Origin: Amyloporia xantha | Taxonomy: Eukaryota > Basidiomycota > Agaricomycetes > Polyporales > Adustoporiaceae | Direction: 5' to 3' | Length of the DNA: 64,000 nt | Assembly: GCA_036971615.1 (NCBI GenBank) | Contig: JAYKKR010000022.1 | Location: forward strand, 496,001 to 560,000 | Shown: positions 48,903-61,106 of the stretch, one piece after another | Position numbering within the stretch: position 1 is the first letter of the stretch | Layout: the number at the start of each line of letters is the position of its first letter | Program-made: the position numbers and the translations under genes | Notes under the pieces: model-generated | Databases searched by the model: none | Told to the model about the DNA's origin: nothing | What the model saw: only the letters and a program-made list of their open reading frames with translations

Positions 48903-51900
48903 TCGTTCACTCTTCTTTGGTCTCCAGTGACACGGGGGGCGACCAATCCCATGCGAGGCCGACGAACGAGCGTGTAGGGCGATTGGCAATGCGAGTACAG
49001 TGTTGGCTGCGGTCTGTGGAAGCGGAAGTACGCGCCTGCAGGCGTCCTTGTCCTTCGCATGCAATACGTGCAGGCTTTGCTTCCCCGCCCCTGTCAAGAG
49101 TCAGTAGCTCTGGCGTCCAATGAGCGATGGCCATCGGGCCTCAGGCGTCAAGCTTCAAGTCTCAGGCTGAGGGCGCAGCGACACATCTGTGAGATCCGGA
49201 TGAGGCACCTCTCTGCATCCGGCGCGTGAGTGGCGTGCAGCCAGATGAGCCCACGAGCCATCGCGCCATCGCGCCATCTGGAATCACGCAGCACGGGCGA
49301 CAATGGTGCGGTCAGCTGGCCGGAAGGTGATTGGATCGTCGTACGGAGAAAGGCGTGAGTGAAGACGGCAACTCGCGAAGGGCCACTGAGGGGTATGAGG
49401 AGAACGACATGTACGCACATACCTCCTGTTGGCCGACCTAGGCATGCGCGCGCACTGGCCAGTGCTGACGATCACGCGGGCGGACACACGCGAGGGCTGC
49501 AGCTCGCTGCAGCTCACGCAGCACCCTCTATAGGGCGCTCGATCGCCCCCTGCATGCTTCCCCTTCTGCGAGAGATCCGCCGGACGCACTGACGGCGCGT
49601 ACACGTACATCAGCCTCTGTGCCGGCATCCAGTGGCGTCCAACGTCGCATTTCGTAAGATGCAATCCGGCCCTCATAAAAGTAACCATATCTGACACGCT
49701 GCCCTACCGAAGGAACCTTGTTTGGCAGGGGACGCCCACACGCCCGCATATGTCCATCTGCATTCCTTTTCGGGCCACACAATACTGGCATCACCTGGAG
49801 CGCATTCACAGCGGCGGTAACAGATTCCTGCAGCACATAAGCACATAACACTGGCGACCGCTGCCGACGGGATGACGCAGCACGCATTGGTGATTCGGCT
49901 GACTGGGCTCTGGAGAGCAAGGCCCTCTTCGCGTCAGCACCATTACGCACAGCAGCGTCCAGTCAGTCAATCCGCCAAGGGGGGCGTATCGAAAATCGGA
50001 AAACATCGAACCGCGGCCACATCACACCCAAGGCCGTAATTCCCTCCCACAGCGCTGCCGCCCGTCGACATCTCCTACTCGGCTCCGCATTTCTGATCGA
50101 ACAGCGCGCGTCTGCGCTGTCTTCCCGGCCAGACAGCGACAGCGACGACACCAGCGCCAGCACTAGACGGTTGCCAGGGCCTTGCTGGACGAGAGATCGA
50201 CTAGAAGGCAAAGTAGACCGCGCGCCCGGAGACGTGGCGTGATTCGCGCGAGCAGCAGCAAAGCCCAAGCTCCAAACGCGACGCGGACCTACAACCATCA
50301 ATTCATAATTCAATAGATCAATATGTTGGCAGTAGGAGGGAACGCTTGGCTTGGCGTGAGACGGCAAAGTGCAGGCGGAGGAAGAGCGCAGATAGAGTGT
50401 TGGCAGGGAGAGCGCGTAGACTACTGCAGGGTGTTGACCGGGTGGAGTGGTGCCTTCGCGACGTAGCCAGGTCACTGAGGGACCAGAGCCCTCGGACGAA
50501 AGGACACTTTCTCCGACGTCGACGACAAGCGAGAGACCCTGTCCAGGAAGACGACGCGGGTGCCTGGGGATGACGAAAGACGAAAGGGGGGAGCATTGCC
50601 ATGAGAGCTTGGCACTCGTAGCGGTCAGAAGGGCAGTCTAAGACGTGTCCCGACGTTGCGCACGTACCTCTGGCGGTGCGTGCGGGTACGGGCGGCGGCC
50701 AGCATCCCGCGCGCGGTCGGACCTACCTGATCTCGGTTCCTGCAGGCGACGGGGGACGCGAATTGAGCAGGCATTCCCACTATGCGAACGGTGATACAGG
50801 CGAGGAGGGCGACTAGAAGAGGGGGGAGATGCGTGGAGACGGCGGGATGCACGCAGTGTGCGACGTGAGGACACACTGCGTACAAGAGCGGCTTCAAGTT
50901 TGCCATGTTATAAATCCTGACTGTAGCGTATATATCCCTCACGCACGCATACGCTGAGGTGATACACAGAACGACGGGATGACTCAGACAGTCAATGTTC
51001 AGCGCTCAGCATCCGCGGCGGAGAGGGCTGCAGGGCGAGGACTCCGAGGAGAGCGCACCCGATACGGGCGCACGCGGATCTTGAGGCTTGCGGGGTTGGG
51101 ACCGTGTGCTTCTAGCGATGGTGACGATATCGAGGGCCCGGCGGTATTTCCAATTGCGGGCACGGGGGCAGTTGCGCGGGGATGTGGGCTGATGATCCAT
51201 CCGTGGGGTAAGGAGGGGAGGAGGGGTGTGCAGAGGAGCGGGGTACGGTAACGCGGCCGTGTGTGTCCTATTGGACATGATTGTAGCGAATTGGGAGAGG
51301 GGGGAGGTCGCCTGGGGAGCGGCGATTCCGATGGTAGGGTGTGCTTCTCGCAGGGACGCGCGACGGAGATGGAAAGGAAAACAGCGGTGGATGGGCACGG
51401 CGAGGGTGTAGATGAGATGTGCAATTCATTATTGGGAACGCGGGGACGCGAGGATGCCTGAGGCAAAGGAAATGGGGGTACGGAGCGGATCCGCGGGGGT
51501 AAGCAGAAGTGCTTAGTGCGGTGTGTCACCGCTTTCGTTCGCGACGCGGTGTGCGCCAAGGTCGGTGTACAGTACGCAAGGGACGCGGCGGATGGACGTC
51601 GACATCAGCCGAGCTGCGCGATCGGAGAGTCGGGCCCCGAATTGGGATGACAAACGACTGGATCCGGCAAACGCTCGCGGAGGCTGTCCGTACCAGTATC
51701 GTATCTCGTAATGCGCGCAACTACGCTTTCACTATGCAAGAGGCTACGCCGTTCGACGCTCGAGGACAAACATAGGATGTGATGCGAAAGGCCTTGGCGG
51801 ATGGGACGCTGGAGGATGACGATCTCCCGGTTCGGTCGGTGGCCTGTTCGGGGGCCTCGGCCAGTGCCCAAATATAGCGCTAAGGTTGCCATATGCGCTG

Positions 51901-52230
51901 TGTGCCTGACGGGAGCAGTGGGTCACGAGCGGCGAGCGTGGGATGGCAGGGGGCTCGATCGGGGAGGGAGGACGGGGAGGATGAGATGTGGCGCAGGTTC
52001 GCTGTCAGGCGAAGACGCTGCGAAAGCTTGCTCGTTGCCCGAGACGGCAGGTGGGGCACCATTCTGGGGAGAGGCATGCACCCCCGGGACGAGCGGCGGA
52101 GAGCCCGCTGGGGGCGAGGCCTGGCAGACTGGCTGGCCGTGATGGGCGATAAGATAATGGCAGGAGCGGGTGGCGTGGGAGCGGCCCATCGGGAAGTCGC
52201 GCGGTGGTCGTGTTTGGCAGCGTGTTCGGA

Positions 52231-52236
52231 TATATA
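52231..52236 (+). promoter_or_regulatory. possible TATA element of the MADS-box gene
   Basis: TATATA about 190 bp upstream of the ATG, followed by a long C/T-rich tract (about 52260-52380), the usual setting of strongly expressed fungal genes. Confidence 0.35.
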
Positions 52237-52421
52237 GGGCAGGTCACGAAAATGGGAATGCCGTTTCCCTCCCAAGTCCTCCCATTTCCGGGCAACACCT
52301 TTTCGGGCATCCCTCGCCTACCGCACCGTCTGTCCTCCTCCCCTGCCTCTTCCCCTCCGTCCTCTCTTCCCCTGCGTCCCCGAGGCGCGGACTCGGTGTC
52401 TTATACTCCCTTCCCCAGTTG

Positions 52422-53725
52422 ATGGCATTCCGCCTCAACAACTCTCCTCAAGTCCACCACCAGAACCACCCTCACACCTATTCCAACCCCGCGGACCCCG
52501 TCCCGCCTTCCCTTTCGGGCTCGACCATGCCTCCACCTCCCGATCCAGCCTCTCCGGCTCTCTCCAACAAGCGGCAACGCATCGACCCCATTCAAGACCC
52601 TGCCCACCACCCTCCAGAGGATGCCTTCGTCGCTGACCCCGAAGCCGGCGAGTCTGCCGGCGACGACGACGACGATGAAGAGAAGCCCAAGTCAGACAAG
52701 AAGGCTGGCCGCAGAAAGATTAAGATCGAGTTTATCCAAGATAAATCACGTCGCCACATTACCTTTTCCAAACGCAAAGCAGGTATTATGAAGAAGGTGT
52801 GTCTCCACTGTTTCTATACCTTGTAGGCACGCTCATCGACGCGTCGCGTCGCGTGTTGCAGGCATACGAGCTTTCGACCCTCACCGGTACCCAAGTCCTC
52901 CTTCTCGTCGTATCCGAGACCGGTCTCGTCTACACGTTCACGACTGCCAAGCTCCAACCCCTCGTCACCCAGCCCGAGGGTAAGAACCTTATCCAAGCCT
53001 GCCTCAATGCCCCGCATGGCTCGCTCCCCTCCTCTATGCCTGTCGGCACCCCCCTCGGCCGCTCGAACCCCATGTCGATGCCCACACACCACGGTGGCCC
53101 ACCCCCAGGCGCACCCAACGTCCCCGGCGGGCTCGCCATTGGCGCCGCTTCCGGCAAAGACGAAACCGACGACGCAGACCCTGACGACCCGGACACCTCT
53201 GCACAGGCTGCCGCACCTGAAGGCCGCTCCCGCAAACGGCGCCGCGCGTCCTCCTCTACCGCAGGGCAGTCCGCTGCCACCGCCACACCTTCGCGGGGCA
53301 ACCCCTCCCCAACCGGCGGCTCGGCACCCATCCCGCCGAGCACCTCTCCCCACGCGCGTGCACAACCGATCCCGCCGCTCGCTGGGCAGCCGCCCCCCCT
53401 TGCGATTCCGACCGGCCCCGGACAGACCATGCAGGGCTCGCTTGACCACGCGCACTCGCCGCGGCAGGCACAGGGCCAGCCGCAGCCGACGTCGCCGAAC
53501 TATACCACGCATGCGAGCGGGAACGCGTACGGCGCGCCGCAGGGCGACCCTGGGATGTATGGTGCGCCTACGCACGCGGGGGGCCATGCGGGGTACCCGG
53601 GCGCGGGGCCGTATGGGTATGACACGGGCGCGCCGGGGCAGCAGGGTGGCATGGCGGCTGCGCATACGGGACCGTGGGGCGCGCCGCCGCAGGTGCAGCA
53701 GGGGAGCCATTACGCCAGACGGTGA
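52422..53725 (+). CDS. MCM1: MADS-box transcription factor, SRF/Mcm1 type
   Basis: DNA-binding regulator of mating, cell-cycle and developmental genes. Two exons (52422-52796, 52862-53725) give 412 residues. After a Pro-rich and then acidic region (DDDDDEEKPKSDKK) comes the MADS domain: GRRKIKIEFIQDKSRRHITF, SKRKAGIMKK, then after the intron AYELSTLTGTQVLLLVVSET and GLVYTFTTAKLQPLVTQ, with the SAM-type extension EGKNLIQACL. This is the SRF/Mcm1 class rather than MEF2/Rlm1. The C-terminal 270 residues are Pro/Gly/Ala-rich and probably activating. The ATG follows a CCCCAG that could be a leader intron acceptor. It is preceded by the longest gene-poor stretch of the window. Confidence 0.93.
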
Positions 53726-54706
53726 GGGCGGGAGTGTCGCTGTGACGTTGGATGTGTGATGAAGATGCGGTGGTGCGTGTATGTGTGTCTGGTGCGTAGT
53801 GGAGGTGGAGACGATACATGCAGTAATGCGCGAGCGAGGGCGCGCGCGCGGAACATTGGCGATACGCGCGTCCATCATACGTATACCTAATGTCCTTTTT
53901 CTGTCCGTCCACATATTCCTTTGAAAACGAGGCCTAATGTCCGTCCGTCCTGTACATGCTCCCTGCCCACGCCCTACCTCCTTGTTGCCTCCCTGTTCCT
54001 TCTTGGTGTCCCCGGGCTCGTCGTGGTCGTCGCGCCTTCTTACCCTTACCCTTTTCCTTACTGTTATCCTCTTACCGCATCCCCGATCCCTGTCCTCGTT
54101 CTCGTGCGGTCACGTCCGTGTCCTGCAGGCTCTCCGTCTTGTGTTGCGTTGGTTCACTGCCTGCCTGTGTCTCGATTGTTTTACGAATCACGATGTGCCA
54201 CGACAGCGATAGCTCTTAGTGCGATAGTCCTAGCCGTAGCCGTAGTAGCCCTAGCCTTAGTATATCCCCGAGTTCCTGTGTCGATTGAAGCCAAAGAATG
54301 TCCCCGCTGTATATATATGTATGCCATTTTTTGGATGTACGGTTCTGCGATGGTGGATTTGTTGGTGTGATTTGAAAAGGTGGGAGACTTTGGACCTGTG
54401 TCGTCAAGGTGAACGCTACAGCCAGTAAGCTGTAATGCTGAATTCTTGCTAACGTGTTCATTCATTTCAATCATTTGAGAGTGAATTTCCTGACCAGATG
54501 GGTTCGGTTTACAATTGCATGCTTTACATTGTTCTCAATCGAACCGATTCTCGGGTCGACGTTTCGAGAAAGTTCGGAGTTTAGAGTAAGATGATTGCCA
54601 TATACAGAGGACGCAGCCACTCCGTATAATAAAGCAGACGCGTCCCAAACCACTGCACTCTCCGTCTTTGTACTCATCGTTGCGTGAACCTAGAGACGCA
54701 TAAAAC
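53726..54706. other. MADS 3' region and Cdc37 promoter
   Basis: About 980 bp. A 149-codon plus-strand ORF (53921-54370) is pyrimidine-rich and hydrophobic with no family resemblance, and fits 3' UTR better. Nothing else recognised. Confidence 0.45.
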
Positions 54707-56437
54707 ATGCCTCTTAACTACTCAAAGTGGGATGCACTCGAGGTGGCTCCTTTCCATTCCTTTTTGTCACGCTTCAGCTCGATTGATCGCCATACAGATA
54801 TCCGACGATTCGGACATTGAGGGGCATCCGAACGTCGACCACAAGTCCCTGGTACGGTGCGTAACCGTCCCAGACGCGTCCGGTCGTCCCTGCTGACCTC
54901 CAGCGTTGCCCAGATGGAAGCAGCGCGACATCCACGAGAAGCGCGAGATGCGCAAGCAGCGGACGGCCCAGCTCCAGGCCGATATAGCGTGCAACCAGGT
55001 CCTGCAGCCCCGTTTGCGCACCATCACGGAGGAGGTGGCCGCACAGGGCCCCGCGCACTTCTCGTCGCTCGTCGAGCGGTTCAGGACGGCGCCGTCGCCC
55101 GCGGCGCCGCCCACCGATGCGCCGGAGCAGAAGACGTACGACGAGATGCTGCTCATGCTCATGATGCAGGTGTGGGAGGAGGCGAAGAAGCAGGGGATCG
55201 AGAAGGACGACCCGCGATTGGGCGATGTGCTCGTGGAGGGGCTGAAGACGCACATCGCGAAGATGGGCGAGCACCAGGAGGGCCTGAAGAAGGAGCTCGC
55301 GCAGCTGGAGGAGGAGGCGAAGAAGAAGATCACTAGTGACGATATACGTGACGGGTGGGATTCACATGTGAGGACGTTCTCGCGTGTCTGGGAGCGCATC
55401 GCGCTGAGACTTTTCGTTCTCGATCGCAGTATGTGCCTCCGAAACCCGCGCCTCCACCGCTCAAGGGTGTGAATCCGAACGCGTCGAAAAAGAAGACGAC
55501 TGCGACCGAATTTGAGGTCCTCAACCCTAAAGGTGTGAACGCGGCGTCCGACTCGTTCGCACAAGGATCGTCGTCGTCGTCGAGTGCGGCGGCTGAGGAC
55601 GCCGCTGACGAGTTGCCCGAGCTGACGCCGTCATTGGAGGAGTTCGCCCGTCTCCCTCTGCGCGGGTACGAGCAGTCTTGGGAGTTCATCAAGGGCCACC
55701 CTGACGTTGTCGTTCCTGGCGCCTCGGACGCGCTCCTCGTAGCGGCGTTCAGAGCCCAAGGCGAGGGCCAGAGCCGCTACGCGCAGCAATGTGTGCACCA
55801 GAGCCTGTTGCTGCAATACTGCGACAAGCTCGGTGGTGACGGCGTCAGGGTCTTCTTCCGGAAGTGAGTGGCGATCTCGTGGCATTCGCCGTCACGCTTC
55901 TCGTCTCGTTGCTGACCGTGTTTGTGGCGCATCATCAGAATGGTGGATCGGGACCCGCGCGCGACGTCCGTGTTCGAGAAGGACGTCGCCGACACGTACG
56001 CACACCTCGTCGAGCGGGTGCGGATCTCAAAAGCCGAGGAGGACGCAGCTGCCGCCGGCACGGAGCAGATCCAGCTCGTGCCAGAAAACCCGGACCAGAC
56101 GATCACGTTCAACGTCCCCGATGGCCCGCCGCCCGAACACATCCAGCTTGAGGGCGAGGGCTTCGAGAATGTGGACATCGAAGATGTGCGTCGGGCGCTG
56201 CAGACACGCTGGGACGTCTTCCAAGGGTTCAGCAAGCCGCTGCAGGCGGCACTGCAGTCCCAGAGTCTGGAAGAGGTAAACAAGGTTCTTGGGAACATGC
56301 GTGTCGAGGAGGCGGAGGAGGTCGTGAGGCTCTTGGATGTCGTCGGGATTTTGAACTTCTCCGACGGTGGTATAAGAGACCAAACGGGGAAGGGCGACGA
56401 AGCAGAAGCGGAAGCGGAAGTGGAAGACTCGCAATGA
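54707..56437 (+). CDS. CDC37: Hsp90 co-chaperone Cdc37
   Basis: Loads protein kinases onto Hsp90. Five exons (54707-54742, 54797-54855, 54914-55367, 55430-55863, 55939-56437) give 493 residues. The N-terminus MPLNYSKWDALEISDDSDIE carries the conserved serine that CK2 phosphorylates and that is needed for kinase clients, followed by HPNVDHKSLVRWKQRDIHEK. The central helical domain is rich in Lys/Glu (KKELAQLEEEAKKKITSDD). The Hsp90-binding part shows LPLRGYEQSWEFIKGHPDVV, YAQQCVHQSLLLQYCDKLG and FFRKMVDRDPRATSVFEKD. The tail is acidic. All landmarks of the family are present. The 12-codon first exon is easy to miss. Confidence 0.94.
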
Positions 56438-57436
56438 AGATAAGCCTCCTTGGTATGTACATCGTGCTGTCCCCGGGTTTTCTCGCTAGGATCCCGTATT
56501 TCCTTGTATTGTTGAAAGTTTCCTGTGCTTGTTTCCTTGCAGGTACCCGTGATCTCGAAGACCAACTCAATTGTACGAATTCTCATTGTGTATCGGAGCA
56601 ATCGATGTAATACATTGGCTTTATGAACTATCTGAATTTAATATCACTCTGCCATTCATCCGAAACAAGCATACATCTTGTGTTATTGTTGAGGATGATA
56701 CGGTTTTTATCGCTGATCAAGGAACGTGAAGGAGCGGGAATTTCACCGCAAACGGACTGAACCGCCTATTCTGTAGGACTCCTTAGCTCTTCTGTCTGGT
56801 TCGTACTTCCATGCCATCATACGGTTGCAATTGCTTAGTCCTTTCCATGATAGTAGAAGCGCTCGTATTTTTCAAAGAGGGCGTGCCACGTAGACATGGC
56901 CACCATCGCTCACAAGCTGCTGAGAGACATTTGAGTTTGCGATCATGTATCAGACTATGCCGGCATACACATTTCGAGATCTTGCCAGTATTCGCCCCAC
57001 TAGGCGCTTAATGTACGCAAACCAAGGTGCGCATTGCAGCTCGTTTCTATGTGAACCGAGGGCGTGTCCGATGAGAAGGGTTGGAATTTGGAAGATCCCA
57101 AGTCGAGTACCCTTCGACCCTTCCCTGCGGACCATTTCTCACGATTCGTACACGTCCTCGTTCCAATGCGGAATCGAAGCTACGGCTGCATTTGCGCTGA
57201 CTACCTTCTCTTCGATGAATGCAAGCAGGAACAGTGATAGTCAACGCTATAGACGCATCATATCTCCTGTGGCAATCCGGCGAAGGATGCGAGCCGGACG
57301 ATAAATAAGCTGGAGCGAATATAATCGCCAGATCCCCACCTTGGTCCACTGCACGGTTTGATAGGCGTCCGTCAATTCTCGACTTGTCCTGTACGATCAA
57401 CCACCACTCATTGTTTCTGTTCCTCCTTGTGTTGTC
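56438..57436. other. intergenic region
   Basis: 1 kb after Cdc37. The overlapping ORFs at 56945-57304 (plus) and 57047-57400 (minus) show no family resemblance. Confidence 0.4.
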
Positions 57437-59180
57437 ATGTCATCATTCATTTCGTTACAGACACCCGAACCATGGATTTTAGCGGCATTGTTTTCACGGT
57501 CTGTCATCCTTGACGATTTTACTCCGCTAATCTGAGCGTTCTGAATGCGGACATTCTGTCAGTGAAACCCTCTTGATCGTTATACCTATCGTCAACCTCC
57601 TGTGGACGAGCTCCCAGGGCAGCCTAGCTAGTTGTTCCGCTGTACGCCTGCAGAATAAGTGAGTCATTGAACTAGCTACCGAATATATCGATGTTTAATA
57701 CTTAGCAGAATCAGAAAGCATCGCACCCATGACCTTGTAATTGTACGTTCATCCTAGTTACGATATCGCTCCGAGGCCCATGCAATAAATGATATTTCTA
57801 GCCTACGCTGCTCTTCGTTGGTTTCATTGTTACTCTCACTCTTGAAACTGGAATATTCTTCCAAGCCGTCGGGGATACATGGATGTCCACGATTGATAAC
57901 GCGGATGCGTCGTTGCACGACACAGACGCATATGTTTTGAGCGTAACATGTACGCACGTTTTCTTATTCTTCGCCATCGGCGCTTGATTAAATGCCGAAT
58001 AGCCCTCTTCTTAGCTTGTAAGTTCTGGATGGGAACTTCTTACATGGTAAGCTAATGAAATTTCACATACCGATCAGACCTGGTCGCGGAAGTGAGTGTA
58101 CATCACTTTGTTCTACCGTCTCAGAAGCCTGATATCACATAGATGTCAACAGTCTTCTTCTTACACATTTCTCTTGCCTTTCGAATCCAAGACCTTCTCA
58201 GGTCACCTGCGCTTTGGGAGTTGTCTTTCATCATGGTATACGAATTACTTCAAATATGTGAGATATTTTATATTACACCGTGTCCCGTGTGAGAAGTCGC
58301 TCACAAGGCCTACATAGCTATGGTCGCCACCTTTGCGGTTGCGGTCCATGGGGTACCTAAAACAGCGCAGGTGCCGCTATTATCAATTATTTTTGTCCTA
58401 TTGGGCTCTGCACTTGGCTTGCTGGCTTACAGTGCTGGGTGTTTAGTGAGTAGTGATAACGTCTCTAGCTTGTACGTATCAACTTATTTGCTATATAGTG
58501 TCCTGCGAAACGGGCCCACGTTAGTGAAGAGGGACGCATGTGCCCCAAAGTCGTCATAGGTTAGATCATCCAGTGTCCTCATGCAAGATGGACTACTTAT
58601 GCATCGTAGGTCTCTTCGTCAGCGACTCTTTTGCGACCATCTTTATGGTCGCAAACATCATATGGTTTCTTGAACATGTAAGTACCGCCGTTCTTCGGAT
58701 ATTCATCAGCGTTCCTGAGAGTTCCTTTTTGGCTACCAAGCCTGACGTGATGTAGGTAGACTATCTCGTCTATCGTTCGTGATACTCAATTTCATACACT
58801 AGGCAGCTCATCGTTCATATGATATTGACCAAAACACATATGTCTGCACTGGGGTACTTTCTGTACATCAGCGATAGGGACGTCTCTGAGGATGGAGGTG
58901 ACTATCAGTCTCAGATTCGCGTTGCAGCGTCAGATAAGGAGATGGTTGCGATGCTCAAGGTATGTGTATGGATCGAATCTGGTCTACATATAACAGCTCG
59001 TGCTAATCGCTCAAACTCAGACTTCCATGCTGTTATAAACAGAACTGCGAGGTGAAGGAGGTGAAATTAGACTGTTGGCTATTCATGTGCGACGCCCGAG
59101 CTGGAGAGCAGTCTTGGGTATTTTTGATCTTCCCCGACCGGTCTTGGTGTATCGACTCACGGTTAGAAAACCTCTTTTGA
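57437..59180 (+). CDS. Probable multi-pass membrane protein, family not recognised
   Basis: A chain of short exons with GT/AG borders and hydrophobic content. Recognisable pieces, in order: MSSFISLQTPEPWILAALFS at the start; a segment with ETLLIVIPIVNLLWTSS; TLLFVGFIVTLTLETGIFFQ followed by AVGDTWMSTIDNADASLHDT (57782-57942); FFLHISLAFRIQDLLRSP; MVATFAVAVHGVPKTAQVPL, LLSIIFVLLGSALGLLAYSA; VGLFVSDSFATIFMVANIIW; then a soluble tail with YISDRDVSEDGGDYQSQIRV and, after an intron, WVFLIFPDRSWCIDSRLENL ending at 59180. This suggests five to seven membrane spans with a cytosolic C-terminus. Exon borders between 57500 and 58650 are only partly resolved, so frame continuity is not shown throughout. 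Confidence 0.4.
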
Positions 59181-59543
59181 ATGCTGTACGAACAATATCT
59201 TTGTTTCTTCTGGACTCCAGGACAGTACGTGTGACAAATACAAGCTGGGAATTTGGCAAAGCGCACAGTCATGCCTGCTATGCAGGCCAAGTACTGTTGC
59301 TACGTGTCTGTCGCATCTGTGGCGTCCTGCCGCTTGAAGCTCAATGGAACTCAATATTTCTAAGGAAACACGACAGTAAATGAGGAGTCCGACCGAGACG
59401 TTGGAAATAAATTAGGTTCCACTGCTAGCTCACGAATCTAATGATAATACAGAAGTCTGACGTCGTACTAACGGCGTATATCAAAGCATTTTCGAGATTA
59501 CTTCATCTAATGTGCCAGCCGACGACATGTTCAGTTGTCTCTG
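59181..59543. other. convergent intergenic region
   Basis: 363 bp between two converging genes. It includes, on the minus strand at 59531-59543, the extra codons of the alternative AAGAB C-terminal frame. Confidence 0.4.
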
Positions 59544-61106
59544 TCAGTTTGCAGCCCATAAACAAGCCCTAATGCGACTCGTGCGGCAGCCTTCCTCCTC
59601 TCCCTCATCTTCCATGCCGCTGATCTCCTCCTTCATGCCCTGCAGCGCGCTCAGCACACGCGAAAGATCAAACGCAGACATCTCAAAGTCATCGTCATCA
59701 TCGCGGTGCTCAAACGAATGGTGTTCGTCGCCAGAGTCAGAAGATGATAGCGTCTGACCAGACTCCGACGGTCGCGAGATATCCGAGATTGGCAACGGAA
59801 CTGAGGAGCCGAAGATACGTCGGGATGTTTCTGCGATCTCGGCTTGAGAGGGTAGGTCTGGGTCCTCCGCGTCCTCACTGGGACTGCTCATGAAGAGCAG
59901 GCCATCGCCACCAAAATCAGAGACAGAGGCTAGAGACCGGTATGAGGCCCCGGTGTGCATTGGCACCAATCTGTCAGCGTCCAGTGAGCCAGGGGACCGA
60001 GGAGAGGGTGCAGACACGAATTCCGTGAAATCGTCGTCGAAGCCTAAGCCAGAGAAATCGCGACCTTCCACCGTTGGCGTGTTGATTGTGGGGGTAGGTA
60101 TGTCCTGCCACGGGCCCGAGTTCAGGTCTCGTCCGCTGGTAGTCCAAGCTTGTGCATCTTCCAACTCCCGCTTATCGTCTTCCTCCTCAAGCCACTTTTC
60201 GAGCTCTTCCATCTCTCGCTGCATTCGGCTCTTCTTTGCATCGCCGATGCCAGGACGCAGTTCTCCCGTAGAATCGCTGGCACCTATGCTATCCGAGATG
60301 AGAGCCCGCAAGCCGTCCTCCTCTTCCTCCTCTCTTGCCCAGCCAATGAGTTCACGAGCGCGGCTTGCGCTATTTCGAGTAGAGTTGGACTGCACGATAG
60401 ACGGCCACATGATCGTGCTCAGTGCGTCGATCACCCGAGGGAGGCCAGGAATACCTGAAAATAATCAAATATGACGTCTATTGATACTTTCACCGCATCG
60501 AAGACTTACGAAACGCACATACCTGAATCCTCGTTGTCGGACAGTCTCCCACCATCCTGCGTAGACCTCTGCGAATCTCGATCGCCCTCTATGTACTCAA
60601 AGCCGTGAGATGATAGGAATTCATCTGTGCCTTCACTGTCATCTACGCTCGTTGTAGCACTGCTTCCGAATCTGACAGCCAGTGCTACGTCCGGATCGTG
60701 GTGCTTCAAGCTACTGTGAATGTCTAGAATTTGCTCTCTCAAAGGCTGATGCGCGGGCTCAATAAGTGGAGGTAACAGATAGGCCAATACTCACGTCTCC
60801 TTGTTGCCAGACATACACGACAGCAGGGACGCCTTCAGCATACGATGATCTAAAATCTTGAGCGAGGCGAATCTCGAAGTGGACATTGGCGGTGTAGTAC
60901 TTGTTCACGATGGTCCATGGGACGACATTGCCTGAGATATCACACGGAGAAGCCTTTGGATCGGAGAGAGCCTGAACACCTGAGTTGTCCGTCGGGGACA
61001 GTCACGGAAATGAAAGAAGTGTAGGACACATACGTTGTATGAATTGCTCAGCGGATTCGGACTTGGCAGAAATGACCAGAATCCTGCATTCCGCTGGGTT
61101 TGCCAT
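59544..61106 (-). CDS. Alpha/gamma-adaptin-binding protein p34 (AAGAB/Irc6 family)
   Basis: Helps assemble clathrin adaptor complexes AP-1 and AP-2 and their traffic. Exon 1 (61106-61034) encodes MANPAECRILVISAKSESAE with the G-domain-like start; the following exon has the family hallmark VVPWTIVNKYYTANVHFEIR, then FRSSYAEGVPAVVYVWQQGD. Later exons carry an acidic, Ser-rich middle (SSHGFEYIEGD) and the C-terminal helix region MQREMEELEKWLEEEDDKRE and LSRVLSALQGMKEEISGMED. The C-terminus is odd: after GMEDEGE the annotated frame continues for 20 unrelated codons, while another frame reads RKAAARVALGLVYGLQ, which fits the family's conserved end. At least four exons. Confidence 0.85.

Larger units (their letters stand above)
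45696..52421. other. 6.7-kb gene-poor region upstream of the MADS-box gene
   Basis: GC-rich stretch with many overlapping short ORFs on both strands but none with family resemblance or a coherent exon chain. It contains a 3' hairpin after the methyltransferase, short tandem repeats (three GTTCCAG units near 47230-47260; a hexanucleotide array at 48863-48902) and a 26-bp-arm inverted repeat (47545-47729). It could be a long promoter region or hold non-coding RNA; the sequence alone does not decide. Confidence 0.5.

Noticed and set aside
50999..51559. 186-codon minus-strand ORF
   Set aside because: Pro/Ser/Arg-rich low-complexity translation of GC-rich DNA, overlapping equally long ORFs on the other strand; no domain or splice support.
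53921..54370. 149-codon hydrophobic ORF after the MADS gene
   Set aside because: Arises from a C/T-rich 3' UTR tract; the hydrophobicity follows from pyrimidine-rich codons.
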